Of a stretch of DNA of 43,490 bases, positions 31,276 through 39,269 are shown piece after piece. This DNA is from Oscillospiraceae bacterium. Its GTDB lineage: Bacteria; Bacillota; Clostridia; Oscillospirales; CAG-272. Made by a program: the position numbers and the translations under genes. The stretch is from contig SVTQ01000020.1 of the NCBI GenBank assembly GCA_015063695.1, positions 1 to 43,490 of the forward strand, read 5' to 3'. Every line of letters begins with the position of its first letter. The first letter of the stretch is position 1. The notes under the pieces are model-generated. The model did not search any database. It saw only the letters and a list, made by a program, of their open reading frames with translations, and was not told the DNA's origin.

Positions 31276-31958
31276 ATATCCCCATCACCTGAAATCGGAA
31301 TAAACTCTCCGAGGTAAGTCGGCTCGGGTTTAAGGGCGGAGGTTCCGAAGTCCTTGACTCTTGCGAGAATTTCTCTTACCTCGCGGTTCATCTGACCCGA
31401 ATAGGTACGAAGGTCTGCATGAACGCCGTAGGCTTCGATGCCAAGGCTCCTTGCTATGTAAAGCGCTCTGTAAAGGTGATATTTCTGGGTGACGATTATC
31501 ACCTTTTTAACTCCGAAAATCTCCTTTGCTCGATAGAGGCTCTCGTAGGTTGAAAAGCCTGCGTGGTCCTCAAAAACATCTGCGGACGGGATTCCTTCTG
31601 CAACTGCAATATCCTTCATGGTTCCAACCTCGTCATAGTTTTCTCTGCCGTGGTCACCGCTCATAAGGAGCTTCGGGGCAGCGCCCGTTTTGTACAGTGA
31701 AATTCCCGTATCAATTCTGTCGCTTAGCATGTGGCTGGGAGAGCCGTCACCTCGCACGAGACAACCGAGAACGAGAATGCAATCGACATCTTCCATAGCC
31801 GTTGCAGCATCCTCCGGAATTATTCTTTCTTCGGTACTGCTTTTAACGTATGCGTCAAGGGCGAAAACTGCCGCCGCGCCTAGAATGCCAAGGCAAATAC
31901 ATACAGCCAAAGCCGTCACGACGGCTCTTTTTATTTTTTCATTTCTGTTTGTTTTCAT
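31263..31958 (-). CDS. SanA/ElyC/YdcF-family (DUF218) membrane-anchored protein
   Basis: 231 residues. An N-terminal hydrophobic anchor (about 10-34) precedes a DUF218 domain: DCILVLGCLVRGDGSPS at about 58-74, SDRIDTGISLYKTG, LLMSGDHG, and KKVIIVTQKYHLYRALYIARSLGIEAYGV. Family members SanA and ElyC affect envelope integrity and peptidoglycan or polysaccharide assembly in other bacteria; the biochemical activity is poorly known. No good ribosome site precedes the ATG. It follows the zinc-ribbon gene by 16 bases, so translation may depend on coupling. It is last in the four-gene envelope operon. Confidence 0.88.
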   Translation of the reverse strand: MKTNRNEKIKRAVVTALAVCICLGILGAAAVFALDAYVKSSTEERIIPEDAATAMEDVDCILVLGCLVRGDGSPSHMLSDRIDTGISLYKTGAAPKLLMSGDHGRENYDEVGTMKDIAVAEGIPSADVFEDHAGFSTYESLYRAKEIFGVKKVIIVTQKYHLYRALYIARSLGIEAYGVHADLRTYSGQMNREVREILARVKDFGTSALKPEPTYLGEFIPISGDGDITEG

Positions 31959-31974
31959 ATTTTTATATCAAAAA

Positions 31975-32670
31975 TCAGATGAAGAATTTTCTTTCCATAG
32001 ACTCTCTTGCGGGACGGCATATTGCAAAGAATATGAGAAGACCGCCAAGGAGCACGGACGGCACCAAGGGATAGACGAACCATCCCGAAAAGCTCGGCAA
32101 ATTAAAGGTGTACGTCACAAGAAATTCAAGGGGCAAAGTGAACACTCCGAGAACGATAAACGCTCCGCCGAAAATATACAGAGCTCCTTTCGGAACGTAT
32201 TTCATAAGGGTCACTACAGCCGACACCACAAGACCCAAAGTGCCTACAATGGGAAAGGCAAAACTCAGAAACCAATTTCCGCCGGTATAAAGGTCAATAT
32301 ACAAAAGATAGAGTCCTATGGCAACAAAGGCGCAGGGCACAAAGATTACAGGACTCGGTTTTCTGAACCAAAAGGGCATGGCAATCGCAAAATATCCTGC
32401 CAGAAGAGCGCCAATTACGTAGCCCGACCACGTTACGGTACCGTTTATCTTCATGTCGCAAAGGAAGGTTATTATGGCAGGGGAAAGAAACAGAATAGTG
32501 ATAACAAGCATTACCCCGAAGGTGCTGACCCTGAGAACAGGCTTTCTGTTTCGGGGATAAAGTCTTTCTGCCGCAGACTGCTTCACCTCGGGATGATAAG
32601 GTACGGTTCCGCACAGGGGACATTTCTTTTCGGTATCGGAGAGCTTTACTCCGCATTTTACACAGTACAT
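31975..32670 (-). CDS. Zinc-ribbon membrane protein (possibly DUF6320 family)
   Basis: 231 residues. The N-terminus is a short zinc ribbon, CVKCG at residues 3-7 and CPLCG at 17-21, followed by about seven hydrophobic helices from residue 48 to 222. I think it matches the family called DUF6320, but this is memory, not a search. It lies in the membrane with the ribbon probably cytoplasmic. AAGGAGG lies before the ATG. It starts 12 bases after the esterase-acyltransferase stop, in the same operon, which suggests a partner or regulator role in the same envelope process. Confidence 0.8.
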   Translation of the reverse strand: MYCVKCGVKLSDTEKKCPLCGTVPYHPEVKQSAAERLYPRNRKPVLRVSTFGVMLVITILFLSPAIITFLCDMKINGTVTWSGYVIGALLAGYFAIAMPFWFRKPSPVIFVPCAFVAIGLYLLYIDLYTGGNWFLSFAFPIVGTLGLVVSAVVTLMKYVPKGALYIFGGAFIVLGVFTLPLEFLVTYTFNLPSFSGWFVYPLVPSVLLGGLLIFFAICRPARESMERKFFI

Positions 32671-32682
32671 ATCAGCTCCTCC

Positions 32683-34857
32683 TTATCTTTCAGACTGATT
32701 GCTTTCAACGGTTACGGGAATTCCGAGCCTCTGAAGGCTTCTAAAGAAGCTCATTTCAAGCTCGGGCTCCACGGTGTTTCTTATAAAGTTGATATAGAGC
32801 GTATCTCCCACGGAGACAACGCCGCAGTTATGGGGGGCAGATTCCTGCACACCTAAAATAAAATCCATTCTGTCTATATATTCCATCATGACTTCAGGTA
32901 CTTTCAAAGCACCGAGATTTGACAGAGTAAGACAGGATTTTCTCTCGCCCACAGTTTTAAACACCAGCTTCATAGCGATATTTTTAATAAACAAAGGCAT
33001 TATTCTGAGGAAAAAACTTCTCTCGCAGTTAACGTTTGTAGCTATTTTCGCACTCATGACCTTAGGTGTTATCTCGGCACCCATGTGATGATGGACTATC
33101 CTGCAGGTCTCTTCAATGGAATATCTGCCCAGCCTCGGGTCAATTTCAGGAGTAGTGTACAGAGCAAAGTTACGAAGAGAAGAGCTCTCGAAAAGGTTTC
33201 TCAGATTTACGGGAATAAGCACCTTGATGGGCTTTCTCTTTTTTCTGTTCGGTATCTTTTTTATTTGCATTTCATAAATGGCATCCATAAGCACGGCCGT
33301 CAGAAATGCAGTGAGGCTCACTTTATATCCGTGGGCTTTTTCAATAACGTCCTTAACGGGAATTTTAAAGCAGGTAAGGTTCAGAAAGCCCTCTGCCTCG
33401 GGAGTCCCCGACAGATGCCATGCAGTATTTTCCCGTCTGTCAGCGCTCACCTTTGCGGCATATTTAAGAAAGCAGTCTTCAAGCTCCGCTTCCTTCGGCT
33501 CTTCAAGCCTTGAGAGAATGCCGTTTTCGGCAGGAACAGTTATGCCGTATTTCTGCTCAAGATATTCGGCAGTCAGTGTTTTAAGGAATATCATTCCGCC
33601 CGTACCGTCGGTGAGAGAGTGGAAAAACTCTGCCGCTATACGGTTTTTATAGACGATAACACGGAAAGCACATTTTCTTGTTTCCGCTTTTGACATATTG
33701 GCGAGAGGATAGCTATTCTCTTCGGATATTTCGGGAGCTTCGGAGAGCTCCTCAAGATAGTACCAGAAAAGCCCCTTGCAAAGCTTCGTTGCGATGGACG
33801 GAAATCTTCTGACCGTCACGTCAAGAGCATTCTGAAGCACTTCTCTGTCGACCTCTTCTTTGAGTGTTACGGAGAGTCGGAAAACGTTGGTCCACGTCTG
33901 GCTTCTTGCGGCAGGATATATCTTTGCCGCATTGTCAAGGCGCATCCAGCGAAGCTTTTTTTCACGGCACATAATGCGGCTCAGAAATATATTTATAAGA
34001 TCAAATTCACCCTTATCTTCGCTGAGACCGTAGAGGATATATGCGTGCCATCTTTCGGGAGTGATCTTCAGCTTACTCTGACATCCCGAGGAAAGAAGCT
34101 TTTTATGAAGCTCTTCGGTGTCGCTGAGCATTATTTCGTCACCGCCCACAAAGAGAATTGAAGGAGGCATCCCCCGAAGGTCTGCAAAAAGAGGCGACAC
34201 AAGAGGGTTCTTTCTCTCTTCTTTTTCGGGCACGTAGCAATCTGCAAAAAAGTCAAGGGCTTTTATTGTCATTGAAGGGTCAACGTCTTTGTTTTTTGTG
34301 TAAGAAGGCCCCGAGGCAGTAAGGTCAGTCCAAGGAGAAATAGCAATAATTCCTGCAGGCATGGGAAGCTTTTCCGCTTTCAGCGCAAGGCAAAGGCTGT
34401 AGCAAAGTCCGCCGCCTGCGCTTTCTCCGCAGAGAGTCACCGTGTTTGCATCTATTCCCTGACCGAGAAGGTATTTGTAGGCGCAAACAACGTCCTCAAG
34501 AGCCGCAGGAAAAGGGTGCTCGGGCGCAAGTCTGTAAGCGGGACAGAAAACTCTCGCACCGCATTCCACAGCAAGGACGGTGCCGAAACCCTTGGCATAA
34601 TCAAGCTCTCCGCAGGTAAATCCGCCGCCGTGTATGTACATTATAATTCCGCTTCGTCTCTCGTCCGCGGGAATTATCCACGCGCTGTCAAAATTCTCAA
34701 AGCTCTGCTTTTTGACAGTTACCTTCTTCCCGTTTTTTGCCGCTCCGAGAGCGCCTATCTTGTTCTGCCACTTTCGCGTGGTCTCAAGAGAGCATTTTTC
34801 CACCAAGGGACGAAGCATATTCAGTTGTGAACGTACCGTTTTAACCGATAATGCCAT
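32683..34857 (-). CDS. Fusion of HSL-type alpha/beta hydrolase and acyltransferase (condensation-like) domain
   Basis: 724 residues with two enzymes in one chain. Residues about 1-300 are a hormone-sensitive-lipase type esterase: HGGGF at 76-80 (oxyanion), GESAGG with Ser146, Asp240 in GGDEIMLSD, His271 in RWHAY. Residues about 303-724 resemble alcohol acetyltransferase/condensation proteins: an HSLTDGTGG motif (His413, Asp417; the usual HHxxxDG with one His replaced by Phe), IKVLIPVNLRNLF and LTLSNLGALKVPE. No frameshift or internal ribosome site separates them, so the fusion is real. It may move or remove acyl groups on an envelope lipid or glycan; this is inferred. AAGGA lies before ATG 34857. 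It follows the VanY-like gene by 41 bases. Confidence 0.88.
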   Translation of the reverse strand: MALSVKTVRSQLNMLRPLVEKCSLETTRKWQNKIGALGAAKNGKKVTVKKQSFENFDSAWIIPADERRSGIIMYIHGGGFTCGELDYAKGFGTVLAVECGARVFCPAYRLAPEHPFPAALEDVVCAYKYLLGQGIDANTVTLCGESAGGGLCYSLCLALKAEKLPMPAGIIAISPWTDLTASGPSYTKNKDVDPSMTIKALDFFADCYVPEKEERKNPLVSPLFADLRGMPPSILFVGGDEIMLSDTEELHKKLLSSGCQSKLKITPERWHAYILYGLSEDKGEFDLINIFLSRIMCREKKLRWMRLDNAAKIYPAARSQTWTNVFRLSVTLKEEVDREVLQNALDVTVRRFPSIATKLCKGLFWYYLEELSEAPEISEENSYPLANMSKAETRKCAFRVIVYKNRIAAEFFHSLTDGTGGMIFLKTLTAEYLEQKYGITVPAENGILSRLEEPKEAELEDCFLKYAAKVSADRRENTAWHLSGTPEAEGFLNLTCFKIPVKDVIEKAHGYKVSLTAFLTAVLMDAIYEMQIKKIPNRKKRKPIKVLIPVNLRNLFESSSLRNFALYTTPEIDPRLGRYSIEETCRIVHHHMGAEITPKVMSAKIATNVNCERSFFLRIMPLFIKNIAMKLVFKTVGERKSCLTLSNLGALKVPEVMMEYIDRMDFILGVQESAPHNCGVVSVGDTLYINFIRNTVEPELEMSFFRSLQRLGIPVTVESNQSER

Positions 34858-34898
34858 AATTCTATCCTTAATCTCTCATTTCAAAGTAAAAACTCATC

Positions 34899-35927
34899 TC
34901 AGTTTTCCGCATATACGGAGGTGATGCCGAGATATTCTTCAAGGCATAGTCCGCTTTCGTATACGGCGGTCGCCATATCAACACCTATGTATCTTACGTG
35001 CCAAGGCTCATACATATATCCCGTTATGTGTTCCTTTCCCTCGGGATATCTTATGATAAAGCCGTATTTGTGGCAGTTTTCGGCAAGCCAAAGACCCTCT
35101 CTTGACTGACCGAAAGCCTGGGTCAGATAATTGAGGTCAAAGGCGAGCCCCGTCTGGTGCTCGGAATGACCCGGTCTTGCGGAATATCTGTCTGCCGCCG
35201 CTTTTCCGTCCTGTGCTACGTAATTATTATAAATCCTGTTCTGCCTGTCGTAGCTTCTGAAACCTGAGGCTATCCAATATCCTACACCTTCAGCTTTTGC
35301 CGCCTCAAACATCTGCATAAGCGCGGCGTATGCAGTTCCGTCAACACCGGGATTATAATCGGCAGGCAGAGCGTAGGTCTTGTTTGCAATAAGTATTCCG
35401 CCGATATAAGTAAGTCCGACGGGCGTCTCTTCCTTTACCTCATCGCTGTTATCCGTATTATCACTCGGCTCAGAGGGCGCAGGCTCGGGCGCTTTTACAA
35501 CAACCGGAGCTTTTACTCTTACAGTTATCTCGACGAAAACGTCGGGCATTTCGTCGGAGGACACCTTGACGGTGCAACTTCCCGCTCCAACTGCAACTAC
35601 CTTTCCGCTTTCGTCAACAGTTGCAACGTCAGCATTTGTGCTTTCAAACTTAAGCTCTTTGTTCCAAGCTTCTTCGGGAGTAATTTTAACGTCAATATTT
35701 ATATTATGACCCGTAACAAGGGTAACGTCAGTTTTATCAGCCACAAGAGAAGTAACGACAGGGGGCATTTCAAGTGCCGTCTGAATTTCTTCGGGAGCAT
35801 TCGGGTTTATATCCTGAACTATGGAGCCAAAAACAACGAAGTTTTCTATATCTGCTCTTTGACACGAGCAAAGTGCCATAGAGCAAACAATAAAGCACAA
35901 AAACAGAGCCGTAATTCTTTTTATCAC
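34899..35927 (-). CDS. D-alanyl-D-alanine carboxypeptidase, VanY/M15B type, lipoprotein with Ig-like domain
   Basis: 342 residues. A lipoprotein signal ends LCSC (Cys22). A bacterial Ig-like (Big_2) domain spans about 58-140 (NKELKFESTNADVATVDESG, GAGSCTVKV), then a Pro/Ser/Asp linker to about 170. The peptidase domain, about 190-330, has SGFRSYDRQ, RPGHSEHQTGLAFDL with zinc ligands His257 and Asp264, and EPWH with catalytic Glu307 and ligand His310. It should trim the terminal D-Ala of peptidoglycan stem peptides outside the membrane. The start is GTG 35927, with AAAGGAG ten bases upstream. It is first in a four-gene minus-strand operon; VanY in resistance clusters would normally have vanHAX nearby, which is absent. 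Confidence 0.93.
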   Translation of the reverse strand: MIKRITALFLCFIVCSMALCSCQRADIENFVVFGSIVQDINPNAPEEIQTALEMPPVVTSLVADKTDVTLVTGHNINIDVKITPEEAWNKELKFESTNADVATVDESGKVVAVGAGSCTVKVSSDEMPDVFVEITVRVKAPVVVKAPEPAPSEPSDNTDNSDEVKEETPVGLTYIGGILIANKTYALPADYNPGVDGTAYAALMQMFEAAKAEGVGYWIASGFRSYDRQNRIYNNYVAQDGKAAADRYSARPGHSEHQTGLAFDLNYLTQAFGQSREGLWLAENCHKYGFIIRYPEGKEHITGYMYEPWHVRYIGVDMATAVYESGLCLEEYLGITSVYAEN

Positions 35928-35962
35928 TTTTATGGCACTCCTTTCAACATTTATCCGTTTTC

Positions 35963-35991
35963 ATTTTACCACAAAATTCCCCCGAGGTAAA
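35963..35991 (-). promoter_or_regulatory. Promoter of the four-gene envelope operon
   Basis: Minus strand: TTTACC (35991-35986), 17-base spacer, TAAAAT (35968-35963), just before the VanY-like gene. No other good promoter was found within the operon. Confidence 0.6.
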
Positions 35992-36008
35992 CCGTTTTAA
36001 TATAAATT

Positions 36009-36044
36009 TAAAAAACAGACAGTCCCGAAATGAAACTGTCTGTT
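36009..36044 (-). terminator. Terminator of the secreted dockerin gene
   Basis: Minus strand: AACAGACAGT / ACTGTCTGTT stem with an 11-base loop, followed by TTTTTAAATTT. Confidence 0.85.
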
Positions 36045-36062
36045 CGAATTTAATTCCAAGTG

Positions 36063-37346
36063 TTAGTTAACACCTGCGGCAATAGCTTCTGTTTCCGCAA
36101 GGGTGATGCTTTCTATATACATCGTATCACCTGCCGACGCGTTGTCAAAGAAATTAAATCTGAAGGAAGGATTGTTTCCTGTCCACGCAGAATCGCCTGC
36201 AAGTTTAACAACCGCGGTATGGTATGCGCCGTCACCTGTTACGGAGAAGGAATGAGCCGCGCCCTCTGCTCCGCCTGCGGTGGGAACTATGCTTGCGGTG
36301 CCGCTCTTGTCAGATTTATATTTGATTACAACGTATTCGTACTGTGCGGCAGGAAGAAGTTCATCATCGTTTGCATAAGAAACGTCCACGTAAGGTGTGG
36401 TGGATATTGCGGTAAGCTTCAATGCGCCCTCATAGGTGGCGCTTGCAATTCCGCCGAGAGAGCCGCCCGCAGGAATAAGACCGAACACCATTTTCTTTAG
36501 CATGAGAGAGTCCTTCATGTTGACCTTTCCGTCATTAGTAAGGTCGTATTTCTCACCATCAAAGGCAGCAGAAACACCCGCAAGGTATTTTTTCATAAAT
36601 AATATATCTCTTGCATCAATATCGCCGTCGGAGTTGATGTCCCCTGCAAGACCGCTTCCAAGCTCAAAGCTGATATAAGAAGCAAAACTGTCTTCGTCGA
36701 ATTTTACGGTATAAGAAGCATCGTCAATAACTCCGTTTGCTTTATCCTCACGGTAAGCGGCTATAGCCTTAGCTTCAGCCGAGGTCTTTGCGAGAATAAT
36801 GGAATCAACGTACATGGCTTCACCGTTTGTAGCGGAAGTAAAGGGGTCAAGGCGGAGAGCATGGATCGTTCCCGTCCAGCCTGTATAATTACTGAGCTTT
36901 ACTATGGTTGAGTGATAAGCTCCGTCCTTTGTAAGTGATATATCCGCACTGTAGCCGCTTGCGGGCTCCGTTATTGAACCTGCACAGTAGAATATCTGTG
37001 CTTTGGGAGTTGCGGTTACTGTACTTGCAACTTTATATGTAAGTATTACGTAAGGATATTCCTCAGCCGTAAGGTTTGTTATACCCAAAGCATCATAGCT
37101 TATCATTGTGTAAGGGTCAGAACCTGTAACGGTAAGCTTTGCCGCATTACTGTTTGAAGAATAAGCAATGGTGAGTCTCTTTACCACACCGCTTTCATTA
37201 AAATATTCAAGCTTTTCCTCGCTGTTGAATATTGCGGCACCGTGCTCTATCCCGTAAGCCTCATTCCCTGCAAAAACGGGAACAATGCTCATAAGACAAA
37301 GAACAACTGCAAGAATAATGCTCAAAATAGCTCTGATTTTCTTCAT
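36063..37346 (-). CDS. Secreted protein: two beta modules flanking an internal dockerin
   Basis: 427 residues. Signal peptide 1-26 (SIVPVFA-G). A first module, about 30-203, has YPYVILTYKVAS, GAYHSTIVKLSNYTGWTG and EAMYVDSIILAKT. A type I dockerin follows at about 233-290 (DINSDGDIDARD and DLTNDGKVNMKD loops), then a second module at about 300-425 (YEYVVIKYKSD, GAYHTAVVKLAGDSAWTG, DTMYIESITLAET). The same module occurs twice in the 12911-16435 protein. The fold is probably a beta-sandwich like carbohydrate-binding modules; function is inferred. The start is ATG 37346 with GGAGG six bases upstream. It has its own promoter and terminator. Confidence 0.87.
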   Translation of the reverse strand: MKKIRAILSIILAVVLCLMSIVPVFAGNEAYGIEHGAAIFNSEEKLEYFNESGVVKRLTIAYSSNSNAAKLTVTGSDPYTMISYDALGITNLTAEEYPYVILTYKVASTVTATPKAQIFYCAGSITEPASGYSADISLTKDGAYHSTIVKLSNYTGWTGTIHALRLDPFTSATNGEAMYVDSIILAKTSAEAKAIAAYREDKANGVIDDASYTVKFDEDSFASYISFELGSGLAGDINSDGDIDARDILFMKKYLAGVSAAFDGEKYDLTNDGKVNMKDSLMLKKMVFGLIPAGGSLGGIASATYEGALKLTAISTTPYVDVSYANDDELLPAAQYEYVVIKYKSDKSGTASIVPTAGGAEGAAHSFSVTGDGAYHTAVVKLAGDSAWTGNNPSFRFNFFDNASAGDTMYIESITLAETEAIAAGVN

Positions 37347-37446
37347 ATAAACCTCCGAATAGATTTTATATATATAAATTTGCACATAGCAGATAAAAAA
37401 GGCAAAGCATGGTGCACTAATAATTTGTTTTTATATTATATTTGTT

Positions 37447-37475
37447 ATTTTAACACAAAAAAACACAATAGTAAA
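37447..37475 (-). promoter_or_regulatory. Promoter of the secreted dockerin gene
   Basis: Minus strand: TTTACT (37475-37470), 17-base spacer, TAAAAT (37452-37447), giving a leader of about 95 bases. Confidence 0.5.
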
Positions 37476-37489
37476 GAGATAATTTAGCA

Positions 37490-37517
37490 TTGTTCACAAA
37501 ATTGGCATAGTGAACAA
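37490..37517. promoter_or_regulatory. Inverted repeat upstream of the dockerin-gene promoter
   Basis: TTGTTCAC-N12-GTGAACAA, a perfect 8-bp dyad 15 bases upstream of the -35 box. It has the form of a dimeric regulator site; the binder is unknown. The rest of 37347-37728 is AT-rich and holds no gene I can support. Confidence 0.5.
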
Positions 37518-37728
37518 AGAGGAGCTGCAATTTTTTATATTAATACCCTAAAATATATCCTCCGAACACCTCCGAATTTATCAATAATACTCTTCGATCC
37601 AAAATTATATGGAACGCATACATCTTGTGTATATCTATGCGTCTACACAGAAATACCAAAGAAATACGTATTTTTTATAGATTTAGCGGACAAAAAGTTG
37701 CTGATTTAAAGATTACTATTGTAATTCT

Positions 37729-37859
37729 TACAATTGTAGTTTATAATAAAAGCGAAATAATAATAATTATTTATCTATCAAAATATATTTGTACATTAAT
37801 AAACCGACAAAAAGAATACAATTGTGGATTATTATGTTGACAAATCGAATACAATTGTA
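37729..37859. promoter_or_regulatory. Three TACAATTGTA-type palindromes upstream of the RHH operon
   Basis: TACAATTGTA at 37729-37738, TACAATTGTG at 37817-37826 and TACAATTGTA at 37850-37859. The last lies entirely in the promoter spacer and the middle one just upstream of the -35 box. The two near sites share the longer context GAATACAATTGT and are 33 bases apart, three helical turns. The first gene of the operon encodes a ribbon-helix-helix protein, so autorepression is the simple reading. Confidence 0.72.
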
Positions 37860-37866
37860 GTATAAT
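37837..37866 (+). promoter_or_regulatory. Promoter of the RHH-SPFH operon
   Basis: TTGACA (37837-37842), 18-base spacer, TATAAT (37861-37866). Both boxes are perfect; the spacer carries an operator-like palindrome. Confidence 0.85.
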
Positions 37867-37888
37867 GTCAAACAGAAAGGTGAAGTAA

Positions 37889-38098
37889 ATGGAAAAAAAA
37901 CTAATTATTACTTCGAAAAAGTACAGGGGTGAAACTATGGTAGTATCCTCACGACTAACCAATGAATTAGTTGAAGAGCTCGATAAGATCGCAGAAAAAA
38001 CCGGGCGCACTAGAAATGAAATTATTCAAATGTGCCTTGAATTTGCGGTTGATAACCTCGAAATACAGGAGAGTAACACCAATGACAAAAATAACTGA
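37889..38098 (+). CDS. Ribbon-helix-helix (Arc/CopG-type) DNA-binding protein
   Basis: 69 residues. Residues 17-60 fit a ribbon-helix-helix: beta strand MVVSSRL, helix TNELVEELDKIAEKTG, turn, helix RTRNEIIQMCLEFAVDNL. A basic N-terminal arm (KKLIITSKKYRGE) precedes it. RHH proteins bind palindromic operators as dimers of dimers, which fits the TACAATTGTA array just upstream. AAAGGTG lies before the ATG. Its 3' end overlaps the SPFH gene start by 17 bases. RHH proteins also serve as antitoxins, but the neighbouring genes do not look like a toxin. Confidence 0.85.
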   Translation: MEKKLIITSKKYRGETMVVSSRLTNELVEELDKIAEKTGRTRNEIIQMCLEFAVDNLEIQESNTNDKNN

Positions 38099-39266
38099 TC
38101 TCATAAAGTATGAAGGTGACAACAGTATCTTTGTATGGAAACATCCGCGCGAAGATTTCAATAACCTTACCCAGTTGATTGTTCACGAAAGTCAAGAAGC
38201 GGTGTTCTTTATGAATGGCAAAGCTCTTGATTTATTTGGCCCCGGCCGTTATACTCTTGAAACTCAAAATATACCGCTTATTGGCAAAGCGCTCAATCGT
38301 ACTGTCGGAGATGAATCTCCTTTTCACTGTGAGGTTTATTTTATAAATAAGACGGAGCAAATGTCTATCAGATGGGGCACAGATTCAAAGATCCAGTATA
38401 TAGAACCCACATATGGTTTTCCGATTTCCATAGGTGCATGCGGCGAGATGAGCCTACGTGCAGATGACAGTAGAAAGCTACTGATAAAACTGGTAGGAAC
38501 CGAAGCCTATCTCAAGCAAGAGAAACTGACAAGCTTCTTCCGTTCATTCTTAATGACGAGAGCAAAAACCTATATTGCACAGATAATGAAGTCCAGTGGT
38601 ATCAATATTTTTGAAATTGATGAAAAACTAACCGAGTTTTCAAGTGCTATAAAAAGGCTTCTCCAAAAGGATTTCTCCGAATACGGCATTTCCCTTGAAC
38701 AGTTTTTTATTACTACCGTTGTAAAACCTGACGGAGACAGTCAGTACGAGAAATTTAAAGATCTGCATTTCCGCCAATATGCAGACATTGCCGAGGCAAA
38801 GCTTCTCCAACAGACAGAAATAATAGCTGCGGAAACCACGGCGCAAAAAACTGTTATTGATTCTAAAGCACAAGCAACAAAGCGCATTCAGGAAGGTTAT
38901 ACTTACAGTCAAGAGCGTGGATTCGATATTGCCGAAAAGGTAGCGGAAAACGAAGCCGTCGGTGAATTTACCAATATGGGCGTTGGCTTTGGAACTATGG
39001 CAGGTGTAGGTGGCGCAGTTGGCGGCATGGTGGGCGGCATGATGAACGATGCCATGGGCGCCGTGCTCCGCCCCACAGCCGCGAACAATCAGCAACCGCT
39101 CGGATTCTGCGAAAATTGCGGTACAAAAATAAATGCCGGTGTTCTTTTCTGCGAAGAATGCGGAGCTCCCATTCCAAAAGCAACCAACTCTTGTTCTGCT
39201 TGCGGATATACCTTCGAGAGAGCCGGCAAATTCTGCCCGAAATGCGGAACTAAACGAGAGGTGTAA
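38082..39266 (+). CDS. SPFH-domain protein with C-terminal double zinc ribbon (YdjI/virion-core-like)
   Basis: 394 residues. Residues about 20-310 match the SPFH-like family that includes Bacillus YdjI: HPREDFNNLTQLIVHESQEA, GKALDLFGPGRYTLET, a helical AKLLQQTEIIAAETTAQKT and AQATKRIQEGYTYSQERGFD. A Gly/Met-rich low-complexity stretch (VGGAVGGMVGGMMNDAMG) leads to two zinc ribbons, CENCG...CEECG and CSACG...CPKCG. SPFH proteins form membrane-associated rings; YdjI is linked to envelope stress. The start is ATG 38082 with AGGAG upstream, overlapping the RHH gene; longer in-frame starts lie inside that gene. It is the second gene of a four-gene operon. Confidence 0.9.
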   Translation: MTKITDLIKYEGDNSIFVWKHPREDFNNLTQLIVHESQEAVFFMNGKALDLFGPGRYTLETQNIPLIGKALNRTVGDESPFHCEVYFINKTEQMSIRWGTDSKIQYIEPTYGFPISIGACGEMSLRADDSRKLLIKLVGTEAYLKQEKLTSFFRSFLMTRAKTYIAQIMKSSGINIFEIDEKLTEFSSAIKRLLQKDFSEYGISLEQFFITTVVKPDGDSQYEKFKDLHFRQYADIAEAKLLQQTEIIAAETTAQKTVIDSKAQATKRIQEGYTYSQERGFDIAEKVAENEAVGEFTNMGVGFGTMAGVGGAVGGMVGGMMNDAMGAVLRPTAANNQQPLGFCENCGTKINAGVLFCEECGAPIPKATNSCSACGYTFERAGKFCPKCGTKREV

Positions 39267-39269
39267 ACA

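Noticed and set aside
31690..32856. Long plus-strand open frame (388 codons)
   Set aside because: Antisense to the DUF218, zinc-ribbon and esterase genes, with no ribosome site and low-complexity basic composition. The minus-strand genes have motifs, ribosome sites and proper spacing.
34899..35927. Vancomycin resistance cluster suggested by the VanY-like gene
   Set aside because: No vanH, vanA/B ligase, vanX or VanRS two-component genes are nearby. VanY-like M15B peptidases are common housekeeping cell-wall enzymes.
37625..37840. 71-codon plus-strand frame upstream of the RHH gene
   Set aside because: AT-rich random composition, no ribosome site, and it overlaps the operator and promoter region.
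37889..39266. RHH plus following gene as a toxin-antitoxin pair
   Set aside because: The second gene is a 394-residue SPFH/zinc-ribbon protein with no toxin-like fold, and two more genes follow in the operon.
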